Below are positions 43,592-52,141 of a stretch of DNA of 64,000 nt, in pieces. A program made the translations under genes and the position numbers. The DNA is from VAZQ01 sp035693615. Lineage in GTDB: Bacteria > Pseudomonadota > Alphaproteobacteria > Rhizobiales > Xanthobacteraceae. The stretch lies in contig DASSGH010000002.1 of the NCBI GenBank assembly GCA_035693615.1, positions 1-64,000 of the forward strand. Reading direction: 5' to 3'. Each line of letters starts with the position of its first letter. Position 1 is the first letter of the stretch. The notes under the pieces are model-generated. The model made no database searches. It was not told where the DNA came from and saw nothing but the letters and a program-made list of their open reading frames with translations.

Positions 43592-44998
43592 ATGCTCGAG
43601 GAAAAAGATGCGGCCGCGCCTCCGTCCGTGGACGCGATGCGCGACGAAGAGGGCGCGTTGCGCGCGGAATTTGTCGAGCACGTCGCGCAAGCGATCACTG
43701 ATGATGATCCCGCGGCGCTGCACGGATTGGTGGGCGATCTGCACGCGGCCGACCTCGGCGATGTGATCGAGGGGTTAGAGCCGGAGCTGCGACCGCGTTT
43801 GGTGAAGCTGCTGGGGCGCGACTTCGATTTCTTGGTGCTGACTGAGGTCGATGCGACCGTTCGCCAGGCCATTGTCGAAGAGCTAGGCGCCGCGACCGTG
43901 GCCGAGGGCGTGCGCGAGCTCGAGTCGGACGATGCGGTGGCGATCCTCGCCGATCTGCCGCAGGACGAGCAGACCGAGATTCTCGAGCAGCTTCCCGCGC
44001 GCGAGCGCGTCACGCTGGCGCGCATCCTGCTCTATCCCGAAAATTCTGCCGGCCGGCGCATGCAGACGGAGTTCATTGCCGTGCCGCCGGCATGGACGGT
44101 GGGGCGAACCATCGATCACTTGCGCGAAACCCCCGACGTGCCCGATCGGTTTTGGGAGCTCTATTGCGTCGATGGCGCGGATCGGCTGCAGGGGACGGTG
44201 GCGCTCGATCGGCTGCTGCGGACTAAGCGGCCGGTGCCGATCGGCGAATTGATCGACGAGGAAACGCACTCGGTCCGGGTCAGCGATGACCAGGAGGACG
44301 TGGCGCGATTGTTTGAGCATTACGACCTCGTTTCTGCGCCCGTGGTCGATGCGAGCGATCGGTTGGTCGGCGTAATCACGTTCGACGACATCGTCGACGT
44401 CATCGAAGAGGAGGCCGAAGAAGACATCCGGGCGCTGGGCGGCGTCGGGCGCGAGGAGGAGCTCTCGGATCCTGTCTTGTACGTGGCGCGTGGACGGTTC
44501 AATTGGCTGCTGGTTAATCTTGCCACCGCGTTTCTGGCTTCATCGGTGCTAGGCTTGTTCGAGGGTGAGCTGGAAAAGATGGTGGCACTGGCGATTTTGG
44601 CGCCGATCGTCGCGAGCCAGGGCGGAAATGCGGCAACGCAGACCATGACGGTGGCGGTGCGCGCGCTGGCGACGCGCGAGTTGTCAAGCGTCAACGCTGC
44701 GCGTCTTATTCTGCGCGAAGTGCTCGTGGGCCTCGTCAACGGCTTGGCGTTTGCCGTGATCACCGGCGTCGCCGCGGCGGCTTGGTTCAGATTGCCCGAT
44801 CTCGGGCTGGTGATCGGGCTGGCGATGATCTGCAACCTCGTGGCAGGGGCGCTGGGTGGGATCTTGGTGCCGCTCGTCCTGCACCGTTTCCGCGCCGACC
44901 CGGCGATCTCGTCGGGGGTATTCGTCACGACGGTGACCGATGTCGTCGGTTTCTTTTCGTTTCTCGGGATTGCCACCCTGTGGTTCGGGCTCAAATGA
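43592..44998 (+). CDS. mgtE: Magnesium transporter MgtE
   Basis: Mg2+ channel of the inner membrane, 468 residues. The cytoplasmic N-domain (DDAVAILADLPQDEQTEILE) is followed by two CBS domains (MQTEFIAVPPAWTVGRTIDH and LVSAPVVDASDRLVGVITFD), a plug helix, and five transmembrane segments. These begin at NWLLVNLATAFLASSVLGL and include the pore signature VASQGGNAATQTMTVAVRAL. The N-domain and CBS act as Mg2+ sensors that close the channel. The start is the ATG at 43592. Confidence 0.95.
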   Translation: MLEEKDAAAPPSVDAMRDEEGALRAEFVEHVAQAITDDDPAALHGLVGDLHAADLGDVIEGLEPELRPRLVKLLGRDFDFLVLTEVDATVRQAIVEELGAATVAEGVRELESDDAVAILADLPQDEQTEILEQLPARERVTLARILLYPENSAGRRMQTEFIAVPPAWTVGRTIDHLRETPDVPDRFWELYCVDGADRLQGTVALDRLLRTKRPVPIGELIDEETHSVRVSDDQEDVARLFEHYDLVSAPVVDASDRLVGVITFDDIVDVIEEEAEEDIRALGGVGREEELSDPVLYVARGRFNWLLVNLATAFLASSVLGLFEGELEKMVALAILAPIVASQGGNAATQTMTVAVRALATRELSSVNAARLILREVLVGLVNGLAFAVITGVAAAAWFRLPDLGLVIGLAMICNLVAGALGGILVPLVLHRFRADPAISSGVFVTTVTDVVGFFSFLGIATLWFGLK

Positions 44999-45158
44999 GG
45001 GCGACGTTTCCCGACGCGAGGACGCCCGCTTTATTGCCGAACTCGGTCATTGGCCCAGCATGCAATGGCCTAGTAGGCCGCAAGCTTATCCACGAACGCC
45101 CTCGAGCCGCGCCTAAGCGCTTGGCCGATCAGAGGGAATCACGTAGGCCTGTGGCCGC

Positions 45159-45536
45159 ATGCTGCGGGTCAGACTGAAAGCCGACGGCCGGATCGTCGAG
45201 ATACTTGCGGACGGAAGCGAGCGGGCGCTTCCAAGCCCGCTTGCGGAAATTGCGGAGCAAATGCGCTATGGCCGGCCGGGGGGCGGCTGGGTTGCGGCGG
45301 CGCGGGCGGCGCGAGGGGGAGCCGCGGATGCCGCCTATGCACGCGGCGTGCGCGCGCGTACCAAGCTCACCCAGGCGCAGTTCGCCGCACGCATCGGAGT
45401 GCCGATTGAGACGGTGCGCAACTGGGAACAAGGCAAGCGCTCGCCACGCGGGCCTGCGCGCGCGCTGCTCAAGGTGATCGACGCGGCTCCCGACGTTGCA
45501 TTCGCGGTTCTCAGCACGAGCAAGCCGCCGCAGTGA
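45159..45536 (+). CDS. XRE-type helix-turn-helix protein
   Basis: A 125-residue DNA-binding protein from the ATG at 45159. The helix-turn-helix is at about residues 68-105 (TKLTQAQFAARIGVPIETVR then NWEQGKRSPRGPA). The N-terminal part, which begins MLRVRLKADGRIVEILADGS, may bind a partner. It resembles antitoxin-type regulators, but no toxin gene adjoins it. Its targets are unknown. Confidence 0.8.
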   Translation: MLRVRLKADGRIVEILADGSERALPSPLAEIAEQMRYGRPGGGWVAAARAARGGAADAAYARGVRARTKLTQAQFAARIGVPIETVRNWEQGKRSPRGPARALLKVIDAAPDVAFAVLSTSKPPQ

Positions 45537-45581
45537 GCCGGCCTTATTGATCGTCCATCGGGCCTGTGCCGCGTAACTGCG

Positions 45582-46406
45582 CTATGCCGCGCGGGCATGC
45601 GCCGTGCGCGCGGGCGTCGCGAGCCGTGTGAGCGCCGTCATGGCCGCAAGCGTCGCGAGGTATGTGATGAGCTGCAGCTCGGTAGGCCGATCAGTATAGC
45701 CGATCAGCGCGTGCAGCACGCGGCCGACGATGCCGTCCTGCGGCAGCCACGGCGAGCTGTCCCACAATTGGCCGCTCAGCACGTTGATGACTCCCGCGGC
45801 GTCGAGATACTGCGCCGCCTGCGCGGCCATGCCTGCCGCCAGTAGCGCGATGAGTACGGTCGTGACGGTAAAAATGTGCCGTGTGGGAATGCTGACCAGC
45901 CCGTAATAGGTCAGGGCCGTAAACGCCGCCCCGACGGCCACCCCCAACGCGCCGCCGAGGAACAGCGATCCGCTCGAGGTACCGGCGGCGAGAATGCCGT
46001 AAAGGAACAGCACGACTTCGGCGCCCTCGCGCAGCACGGCAAGCGCCACGACGATGGCGAGCGCCGTCATCGGCCGCTTGCCCGCGATGACCGCGGCGCC
46101 GACTGTAGCCAGCTCCACCGCCATCTCGCGGCCATGGCGCGACATCCAGGCGGCGTGCCACATCAGCATCGCGACGGCGACGCCGAGCACGCCGGCATTG
46201 AACAGCTCCTGCCCGGCACCTTTGAACGCATTGGCGATCGCTTCCGCAAACAGGGCGACGATGCCGGCGCCGAGAACGCCCGCGAATACCCCGGCCGAGA
46301 CCCAACGGCCGCGCCCGCTCACGCCGCGCGTCGCGGCGAGCACGATGCCGATGATCAGCCCGGCCTCGATCACTTCGCGGAAGACGATGATGAGCGCGCC
46401 GAACAT
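45582..46406 (-). CDS. FTR1-family iron permease
   Basis: High-affinity iron permease of the inner membrane, 274 residues with about seven hydrophobic segments. The two REXXE iron-handling motifs are present: REVIE at residues 10-14 and REGAE in ALAVLREGAEVVLFL. It lies 3 nt downstream of the cupredoxin gene in a two-gene operon. No EfeB peroxidase is nearby, so this is an FTR1/cupredoxin form of iron uptake rather than a full EfeUOB set. Confidence 0.9.
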   Translation of the reverse strand: MFGALIIVFREVIEAGLIIGIVLAATRGVSGRGRWVSAGVFAGVLGAGIVALFAEAIANAFKGAGQELFNAGVLGVAVAMLMWHAAWMSRHGREMAVELATVGAAVIAGKRPMTALAIVVALAVLREGAEVVLFLYGILAAGTSSGSLFLGGALGVAVGAAFTALTYYGLVSIPTRHIFTVTTVLIALLAAGMAAQAAQYLDAAGVINVLSGQLWDSSPWLPQDGIVGRVLHALIGYTDRPTELQLITYLATLAAMTALTRLATPARTAHARAA

Positions 46407-46409
46407 TCG

Positions 46410-46733
46410 TTATTCCGCGATGACCACGCCCTTGGCGGTGTTCGGATGGAACTCGCCGAAGAACTCGTAACGGCCGGGCGCAAGCGGTCCCACGCGCACC
46501 AGCCCTTTCGATTTGCCCGGAATGACCTTCTCGACCTTGAGCGCGGGGCTCTCAAATTCCTCGGCGCTCGCATCCTCATTGCTGACATAGATCGAGACGC
46601 GTTTACCCGCAGGCACCCGGATTTCCTGCGGCTCGAAGGCGTTATTGCGGATGACGATGTTGAACTCCTGGGCCTGCGCGCTGGCCACGCTCAGTGCCGC
46701 CACCACCACGGCCAATATCAATCCGCGCATCAT
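46410..46733 (-). CDS. Periplasmic cupredoxin-domain protein (FTR1 partner)
   Basis: A 107-residue secreted protein with a signal peptide ending SAQAQ. The mature part is a compact beta-sandwich: FNIVIRNNAFEPQEIRVPAG and GRYEFFGEFHPNTAKGVVIA, where the His could ligate a metal. Cupredoxin domains paired with FTR1 are thought to bind iron or copper in the periplasm during uptake. It is the first gene of the operon. Confidence 0.85.
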   Translation of the reverse strand: MMRGLILAVVVAALSVASAQAQEFNIVIRNNAFEPQEIRVPAGKRVSIYVSNEDASAEEFESPALKVEKVIPGKSKGLVRVGPLAPGRYEFFGEFHPNTAKGVVIAE

Positions 46734-46804
46734 GCAAGTGCCATCCCACCAAAACGCACGGACGATATGAAAGAGTTCGCGGGCCGCCGCGCAAGTGCTG
46801 TATT

Positions 46805-46820
46805 ATTGAATCGTTCTAAT
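46805..46820 (-). promoter_or_regulatory. Candidate Irr-type iron-control element
   Basis: The imperfect inverted repeat ATTGAA-TCG-TTCTAAT lies about 72 bp upstream of the cupredoxin ATG. Its TTCTAA half-site resembles the rhizobial ICE motif (TTTAGAA-N3-TTCTAAA) bound by Irr. The other arm lacks one base. The minus-strand AATAAT next to it could be a -10 box. The match is by eye. Confidence 0.3.
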
Positions 46821-46928
46821 CTTCTGTGCTCCGATGCTAAATTCCGCTTACGGAATAGCGAGCGGCAAGCACCCCGCGCGGCGGCGTTGCGCAGCAGCCG
46901 CGCGGTTTGCAGTGAGGAGTCGATAACG

Positions 46929-47765
46929 ATGTCCGTTACAGCCCACGTCGTCGAAGCGCCCGGCGCGCGCATCCCTTTGATCGGCCTCGGCACCTGGGAA
47001 CTGCGCGGGCGCACCTGCACGCGCGTCGTCGAGCAGGCGCTGCAGCTCGGCTACCGGCATGTCGACACCGCCGAGCTTTACGATAACGAAGGCGAGGTGG
47101 GGGAGGGATTGCGCGCCGCAGCCATCGCGCGCGAGGACGTCTTTGTCACCACGAAGGTATGGCCGTCGCACTTTGCCCCGCGCGATCTCGAGCGCTCGGC
47201 GCAAGCAAGTTTGGAGCGATTGCGGCTCTCGCACATCGACTTGCTTCTGTTGCATTGGCCCAATCCGCAGATCCCGCTGCGCGACACGCTCGGCGCCCTG
47301 TGCAAGGTCAAGCGGGCGGGACTTGCCCGCCACATCGGCGTATCGAACTTCACCGTCGCGCTGATCGAACAGGCCGTGAAACTTGCGAACGAGCCGCTGG
47401 TCTGCAATCAGATCGAGGTGCATCCGTTCATCGATCAGTCGAAGGTGATCGCGGCCTGCCGCCGGCACGGGATGGCGACCGTGGCCTACAGTCCCGTAGC
47501 GCGCGGCGGCGTGAGCAGGCATCCACTGCTCGCGCGCATCGCGCAGGCGCATGGGAAAACCCCTGCGCAAGTAAGTCTGCGCTTCCTGGTGCAGCGGGGC
47601 ATCGCGGTCATTCCGCGCACCAGTCGTCGCGAACGGCTGTCGGAGAACCTCGCGATCTTCGACTTCGAGCTTTCCGAGGCAGAGATGGCGGAGATCGCGC
47701 GCCTCGCGCGCCGCGATGGTCGTATCGTCGACTACGCCTATTCCGGATCGCCGCAATGGGATTGA
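46929..47765 (+). CDS. Aldo/keto reductase
   Basis: NADPH-dependent carbonyl reductase of 278 residues. The ATG at 46929 is preceded by GAGGAG; the frame is open far upstream but without support. Family motifs are HVDTAELYDNEGEVGEGLR (catalytic Asp and Tyr), VTTKVWPSHF (Lys) and IDLLLLHWPNPQ (His), then the cofactor loop RGIAVIPRTSRRERLSENL. The 2,5-diketo-gluconate reductase branch is the nearest by pattern. The substrate is unknown. The next gene begins within a few bases of its stop. Confidence 0.88.
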   Translation: MSVTAHVVEAPGARIPLIGLGTWELRGRTCTRVVEQALQLGYRHVDTAELYDNEGEVGEGLRAAAIAREDVFVTTKVWPSHFAPRDLERSAQASLERLRLSHIDLLLLHWPNPQIPLRDTLGALCKVKRAGLARHIGVSNFTVALIEQAVKLANEPLVCNQIEVHPFIDQSKVIAACRRHGMATVAYSPVARGGVSRHPLLARIAQAHGKTPAQVSLRFLVQRGIAVIPRTSRRERLSENLAIFDFELSEAEMAEIARLARRDGRIVDYAYSGSPQWD

Positions 47766-47770
47766 CGTCG

Positions 47771-48589
47771 ATGCGTCCTCGGCGCGTGACATGGCTGGCG
47801 ACGCTTGCGGCCGCCTCGCTCGCGCTGCCCATGGGACTTTGCGCGGCGATGAGTTCGGCGCAGGCCGAGCCAACGCGCGCCGCCGGTTCGCGGCCTTCGG
47901 CGCCGGCGCAGTTTCCCCTGCCGCGCCCGCGGTTGGACTCCGAGCCCGCCCCGCAAAACGAAAGCGGCGACCTCGCGCATGCGATCGAACTTCCGGAGAA
48001 CTTTCCCGCGCTCGCGAGAGAACCCGGCGAGCCGCAGATTCCGGGGCTCACCATCGTCTACCTGCATCCGCTCGGGCTGCCGGTCGATGCGGTCAAGTGG
48101 CGAAACATTATCGTGCACCAGACCGAAGGGCCGGCCGGCTCGGCCAGGAGCATGGCGCTCGGACAGGCAAAAAATCCGACCAAACGCGGCGTCACCGTGT
48201 GGGTCGAGACCGACGGTACGGTCTATTGGTCCACCGCCGAGAACGTGATCCCGACCCATGGCGACGGCGCCAATCGAAACGACAACAAATATATCGACAA
48301 CTCCAAAACCTATCGCAACGTGATTAAGACCAATTCGATCGGGGTGGAATTCGTCGGCAACTATCCCGACGTCGCCAAGCCGGCGACGCGCGAGCAGAGG
48401 GAAGCCTGGCTGATATTGGTGCGCTTCTTGCAGGAGCGCTACGACATTTCGGCCGAGAACATCTATGCGCACAATTGGATCGACTTCAAAGATCGCCGCT
48501 ATTGCGAGGGCTGCGAGCTGGCGACGCTTGCGCGCAAGCTCGGCTACGCGCCGGGGCGGCGAGCGAGCAGCGGCGAGCGGCGAATGTGA
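47771..48589 (+). CDS. Secreted N-acetylmuramoyl-L-alanine amidase (amidase_2 family)
   Basis: Zinc amidase that cleaves the bond between muramic acid and L-Ala in peptidoglycan. The product has 272 residues from the ATG at 47771; an ATG at 47756, overlapping the preceding stop, is also possible. A signal peptide (MRPRRVTWLATLAAASLALP, ending SSAQA) is followed by a Pro-rich stretch and the amidase domain (about residues 105-255). In that domain, IIVHQTEGPAG and IYAHNWIDFKDRRYCEGC supply the His and Cys ligands. The polypeptide continues into a basic tail of about 12 residues. Confidence 0.8.
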   Translation: MRPRRVTWLATLAAASLALPMGLCAAMSSAQAEPTRAAGSRPSAPAQFPLPRPRLDSEPAPQNESGDLAHAIELPENFPALAREPGEPQIPGLTIVYLHPLGLPVDAVKWRNIIVHQTEGPAGSARSMALGQAKNPTKRGVTVWVETDGTVYWSTAENVIPTHGDGANRNDNKYIDNSKTYRNVIKTNSIGVEFVGNYPDVAKPATREQREAWLILVRFLQERYDISAENIYAHNWIDFKDRRYCEGCELATLARKLGYAPGRRASSGERRM

Positions 48590-48662
48590 GAACGGAGAGC
48601 GCGTGGCGAGTTCGAGGGATTATGCGCTGCCCACCATTCGCTGTTTGCCCGTGTGATCGGTC

Positions 48663-49373
48663 GTGAGCTCAATCGATCCCGAGGCTGCGCTCGTACTGTT
48701 TTCCGGCGGGCAGGATTCGACGGTGTGCTTGGCGTGGGCGCTCGAACGCTTCGCTCGCGTCGAGACGCTGGGCTTCGACTACACGCAACGCCATCGCGTC
48801 GAGCTCGAGGCGCGCAAGCGCGTGCGTGAACGCATCACGGCGCTCGACCCGGCCTGGGCCGAAAAGCTCGGCGAGGATCACCTGCTTCAGCTCGGGGCGC
48901 TGGCGGCCATTTCCGATACCGCGCTCACGCGCGAGGTCGCCATCGAGGTGGGCGCGAGCGGGCTGCCGACGACGTTCGTTCCCGCCCGCAATCTCGTTTT
49001 CTTCGCTTTCGCCGGCGCGCTCGGATATCGGCGCGGCGTCAAACATCTCGTCGCTGGCATGTGCGAGACCGATTTCTCCGGTTATCCCGATTGTCGCGAC
49101 GACACCATCAAAAGCATGCAGCTTGCCCTCAACCTCGGGATGGACCGCCGTTTCGTGATCCATACGCCGTTGATGTGGATCGACAAGGCCGCGACCTTCG
49201 CGCTGGCGCACGAGCTCGGCGGCGACGCATTGGTCGACCTGCTGGTCGAGGACACCCACACCTGCTATCTCGGCGACCGCTCATGGCGTCACGATTGGGG
49301 TTACGGCTGCGGCACCTGCCCGGCCTGCCGATTGCGCGCCGAAGGCTTCGCCAAGTGGATGTCGATGCGATGA
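48663..49373 (+). CDS. queC: 7-cyano-7-deazaguanine synthase
   Basis: ATP-dependent synthesis of preQ0 from 7-carboxy-7-deazaguanine and ammonia, in the queuosine pathway. The 236-residue product starts at a GTG (48663). The PP-loop is FSGGQDSTVCLAW, and FVPARNLVFFAFA and CETDFSGYPDCRDDTIKSM are typical. The C-terminal zinc site is CYLGDR and GYGCGTCPACRLRAEGF. The stop overlaps the ATG of the next gene (ATGA at 49370-49373). Confidence 0.95.
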   Translation: MSSIDPEAALVLFSGGQDSTVCLAWALERFARVETLGFDYTQRHRVELEARKRVRERITALDPAWAEKLGEDHLLQLGALAAISDTALTREVAIEVGASGLPTTFVPARNLVFFAFAGALGYRRGVKHLVAGMCETDFSGYPDCRDDTIKSMQLALNLGMDRRFVIHTPLMWIDKAATFALAHELGGDALVDLLVEDTHTCYLGDRSWRHDWGYGCGTCPACRLRAEGFAKWMSMR

Positions 49374-49936
49374 CCACGATCGAGACGAGACGGCGGCAGG
49401 AGGGCCTAGTGTTCCTCGCGCTATTCGCGCTCACCATTCCGGCGGCAAACTGGTTGATCGGGCACGTCGGCACGGTGTGTCAGCCGGCGGGCACTTGCCT
49501 CATTCCGGTCGCGCCGGGACTGATGGCGCCCTCGGGCGTGATCATGGCAGGTGCCGCGCTCGTGTTGCGCGACCTCGTGCAGCGCCGCCTCGGCGTGGCG
49601 GCATCCTCGCTTGCCATCCTCGTCGGCGCCGTGCTTTCGGCGCTGCTCGCGCCGCCTGCGCTTGTCATCGCCTCGGCCGCCGCGTTTCTGCTCTCGGAAT
49701 TCGCGGATCTCGCGGTCTACACTCCGCTCGCGCGGCGCGGACTGATTATTGCCGTCGTGGCCTCGGGCGTGGTCGGTCTCGTCGTGGACTCGGTCGTGTT
49801 TCTGTGGCTCGCCTTCGGCTCGCTCGAATTCCTGCTCGGCCAGATCGTCGGCAAGGCGTGGATGGTGCTCTTCTCGATTCCGTGCGTGGGCTGGTTGCGC
49901 CGGCGCGACGCGCGGCTCGGCATCGCGACGGTTTGA
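49370..49936 (+). CDS. VUT-family probable queuosine-precursor transporter
   Basis: A 188-residue membrane protein with about five to six hydrophobic segments (VFLALFALTIPAANWLIGHV onward; GVIMAGAALVLRDLVQRRLG; FADLAVYTPLARRGLIIAVV). It resembles the YhhQ/VUT family that imports preQ0 or preQ1. Coupling to queC by the ATGA overlap supports that role: the cell could both make and import the precursor. Confidence 0.8.
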   Translation: MTTIETRRRQEGLVFLALFALTIPAANWLIGHVGTVCQPAGTCLIPVAPGLMAPSGVIMAGAALVLRDLVQRRLGVAASSLAILVGAVLSALLAPPALVIASAAAFLLSEFADLAVYTPLARRGLIIAVVASGVVGLVVDSVVFLWLAFGSLEFLLGQIVGKAWMVLFSIPCVGWLRRRDARLGIATV

Positions 49937-49971
49937 GGTCGGCTGCCGAGGTCTTCACAAGGGGTGTGCGC

Positions 49972-50667
49972 ATGAGTGCGGCTCTTTACGACACACTGCG
50001 AGCGATCACCACCGCGACCATCACCACCATCCTGTTGAAGAAGGGCATCCGGCGCTGTTGGATGAACGGTCCGCGGCCGCTCGTCTCCGGCGGCGGACGC
50101 ATGGCGGGTCCTGCTTTCACGCTGCGCTTCGTGCCGGTGCGCGAGGATCTCGCGACGCCGGAAAGCTGGGCCAAGCCGATTTCCACCCGCGGCGCGATCG
50201 AAGAAATGCCGGCAGGTTGCATCGCGGTCGCCGACGCGATGGGCGTCACCTCGGCCGGCATCTTCGGCGATATCCTCACCCTGCGCATGATGAAGCGCAA
50301 CGTCGCGGCGCTCGTGACCGACGGCGTGGTGCGCGACAAGGAAGGCGTGCTTGCCTCCAAGCTGCCGGTGTGGTGTGCCGGCACCGCCGCGCCGGCCTCC
50401 GTCAATGGCCTTACCTTCGTCGGCTGGCAGGAGCCGATCGGTTGCGGCGGATGCGCGATCTTCCCCGGCGACGTCATCGTCTGCGACGACGACGGAGCCG
50501 TAGTAATCCCGCAGGACCTTCTCGCCTTCGTCGCCGAAGAGGGCGCCGAGCACGAGCGCATGGAGGGCTTTATCGTCTCCGAGGTCGAGCGTGGGGCGAA
50601 GCTTCCCGGCCTCTATCCCATGAACGAGGAGACCAAAGCGCGCTACGCCGCGTGGAAGAAGAGGTGA
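49972..50667 (+). CDS. RraA-like family protein
   Basis: A 231-residue protein of the RraA/HMG aldolase fold. The start is the ATG at 49972. Blocks are AGPAFTLRFVPVREDLATPE, MPAGCIAVADAMG and LVTDGVVRDKEGV, with the conserved DG-x-x-RD motif. Members are either 4-hydroxy-4-methyl-2-oxoglutarate/oxaloacetate decarboxylase-aldolases or RNase E regulators; aldolase activity is more common in this size class. It follows the queC pair by 35 nt. Confidence 0.8.
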   Translation: MSAALYDTLRAITTATITTILLKKGIRRCWMNGPRPLVSGGGRMAGPAFTLRFVPVREDLATPESWAKPISTRGAIEEMPAGCIAVADAMGVTSAGIFGDILTLRMMKRNVAALVTDGVVRDKEGVLASKLPVWCAGTAAPASVNGLTFVGWQEPIGCGGCAIFPGDVIVCDDDGAVVIPQDLLAFVAEEGAEHERMEGFIVSEVERGAKLPGLYPMNEETKARYAAWKKR

Positions 50668-50730
50668 TCCGGTCGTTGCGCGCGAGGGCGATCGTGCAGC
50701 AGCACAAAAGCCGGGCCTGCCGTCAGCTCG

Positions 50731-51564
50731 ATGTGGTGTAACGCGCTCGCCGCGATGTTCTTCCCCCTCTCAAAGATCCTCGGCTTCTTCGCCATTCCTT
50801 CGGACCTGGTGATTTCCATCGGCCTTCTCGGGCTCTTGCTGTTGCCGACGCGCTTCGCTCGCGCCGGGCGGGCGCTCGCCTTCGCCAGCCTGATCGTGCT
50901 CGCGATCCTCGGCCTCTCGCCCGTGGGTAATGCATTGATGATTCCACTCGAGGACCGTTTTCCCCGCTGGGACGCGGCTCGCGGGGCTCCCGACGGCATC
51001 ATCGTGTTGGGCGGCGCGATTTCGCCCGACGTGTCCGCCGCGCGCGACGAGGTGGCGCTCAACGAGGCCGCCGAACGGCTCACCGTGGCAGCCGAGTTGG
51101 CGCGGCGCTATCCGGCCGCCCGCATCGTATTTTCGGGTGGCAGTGGCGCTCTGATCTACGACGAGGGGGCGGAGGCGCCGTTCGCGCTGCGTTTGCTGGA
51201 AGACCTCGGCATCCCTCGCGCACGGATCCTGGTGGAAGACCGCTCTCGCAATACGGTGGAGAATGCGATTTTCTCCAAGGCCCTCATTCAGCCCAAGCCC
51301 GGCGAGCGCTGGCTGCTGGTGACGTCGGCCCATCATCTGCCGCGAGCGATCGGCGTTTTTCGCAAGATGGGGTTTGCGGTTGAACCCTACCCGGTCGATT
51401 GGCGCACGCGTGGAGCTGCCGACGCGCTGCATCCGTTTGCGACCTTGGGCGATGGGCTGCGACGAAGCGACACCGCGGTGCGCGAATGGGTCGGGCTTGC
51501 GGTCTACTGGCTGACCGGGCGCAGTTCGGCGTTGTTTCCCGGCCCGACACCAGCGGGCCGATGA
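50731..51564 (+). CDS. YdcF-family (DUF218) membrane protein
   Basis: A 277-residue protein with two N-terminal membrane helices (IPSDLVISIGLLGLLLLP and AFASLIVLAILGLSPVG) and a C-terminal DUF218 domain. The domain shows GIIVLGGAISPD, ARIVFSGGSGALI, RSRNTVENAIF and TSAHHLPRAIGVFRK. Related proteins act at the membrane in envelope polymer handling (for example SanA/YdcF), but function here is unproven. An ATG at 50755 is an alternative start. Confidence 0.85.
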   Translation: MWCNALAAMFFPLSKILGFFAIPSDLVISIGLLGLLLLPTRFARAGRALAFASLIVLAILGLSPVGNALMIPLEDRFPRWDAARGAPDGIIVLGGAISPDVSAARDEVALNEAAERLTVAAELARRYPAARIVFSGGSGALIYDEGAEAPFALRLLEDLGIPRARILVEDRSRNTVENAIFSKALIQPKPGERWLLVTSAHHLPRAIGVFRKMGFAVEPYPVDWRTRGAADALHPFATLGDGLRRSDTAVREWVGLAVYWLTGRSSALFPGPTPAGR

Positions 51565-51762
51565 GATTAGCTGACGCGTCGGCCCGCGACCCGTTTACGC
51601 CCCGTTCACCGGTTCGCGGCCAAGATGCGCGCGTGGCCCGACACGACGTTGTTACTGCGTCTTGCGCAACCGCTTCCGCTGGCCACCGGTTTGAGTCGCG
51701 AGCTGTTTGAGCCGTGGCGCGGATTTTTCCGCGCCGAAAGGCCTGGGTTAGGAGTATCGACG

Positions 51763-51915
51763 ATGCGCATCGAGCCAGCAATTCCCTGGACTTTTCCGCG
51801 CGCGGCCCCGCGTGACCGGGCGCTGCGGTGGTTTGCCGCCGCCGCGACACTCATCGTGGCGACGGCCGCCGTTCTGGGCGCGGCCATGACCGCTGTGATG
51901 CTGGGGATCACCTGA
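51763..51915 (+). CDS. Small single-pass membrane protein
   Basis: A 50-residue protein starting at the ATG at 51763, preceded by TTAGGAG. The basic N-terminal half (RIEPAIPWTFPRAAPRDRAL) leads into one membrane helix (WFAAAATLIVATAAVLGAAM). No known family is recognised. A short hairpin GGGGATC-ACCT-GATCCCC spans the stop. Confidence 0.5.
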   Translation: MRIEPAIPWTFPRAAPRDRALRWFAAAATLIVATAAVLGAAMTAVMLGIT

Positions 51916-52141
51916 TCCCCCGTCTGCCGTAACAAGAGCGGGTGCTGGGGTCGCCGGACGGCACCTCCCTTTTGCCGGTGGGGATCGCCTGCGCGCGGGC
52001 GCCGCAGAGGCGATGACCAATTCGTGCTGCCGGCCGGGGCTACCGCCCGTGCGGTCGGCGCGGCGTGCTGCCGCTTGACCGCCGCGGCCGGCTCCCCCCA
52101 CCATCGGCCCGATGCCGCAAAAAACGGCGCGAGGCCCGCGC

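Noticed and set aside
45159..45536. XRE protein as the antitoxin of a toxin-antitoxin pair
   Set aside because: No toxin-sized gene adjoins it on the same strand; mgtE and FTR1 flank it.
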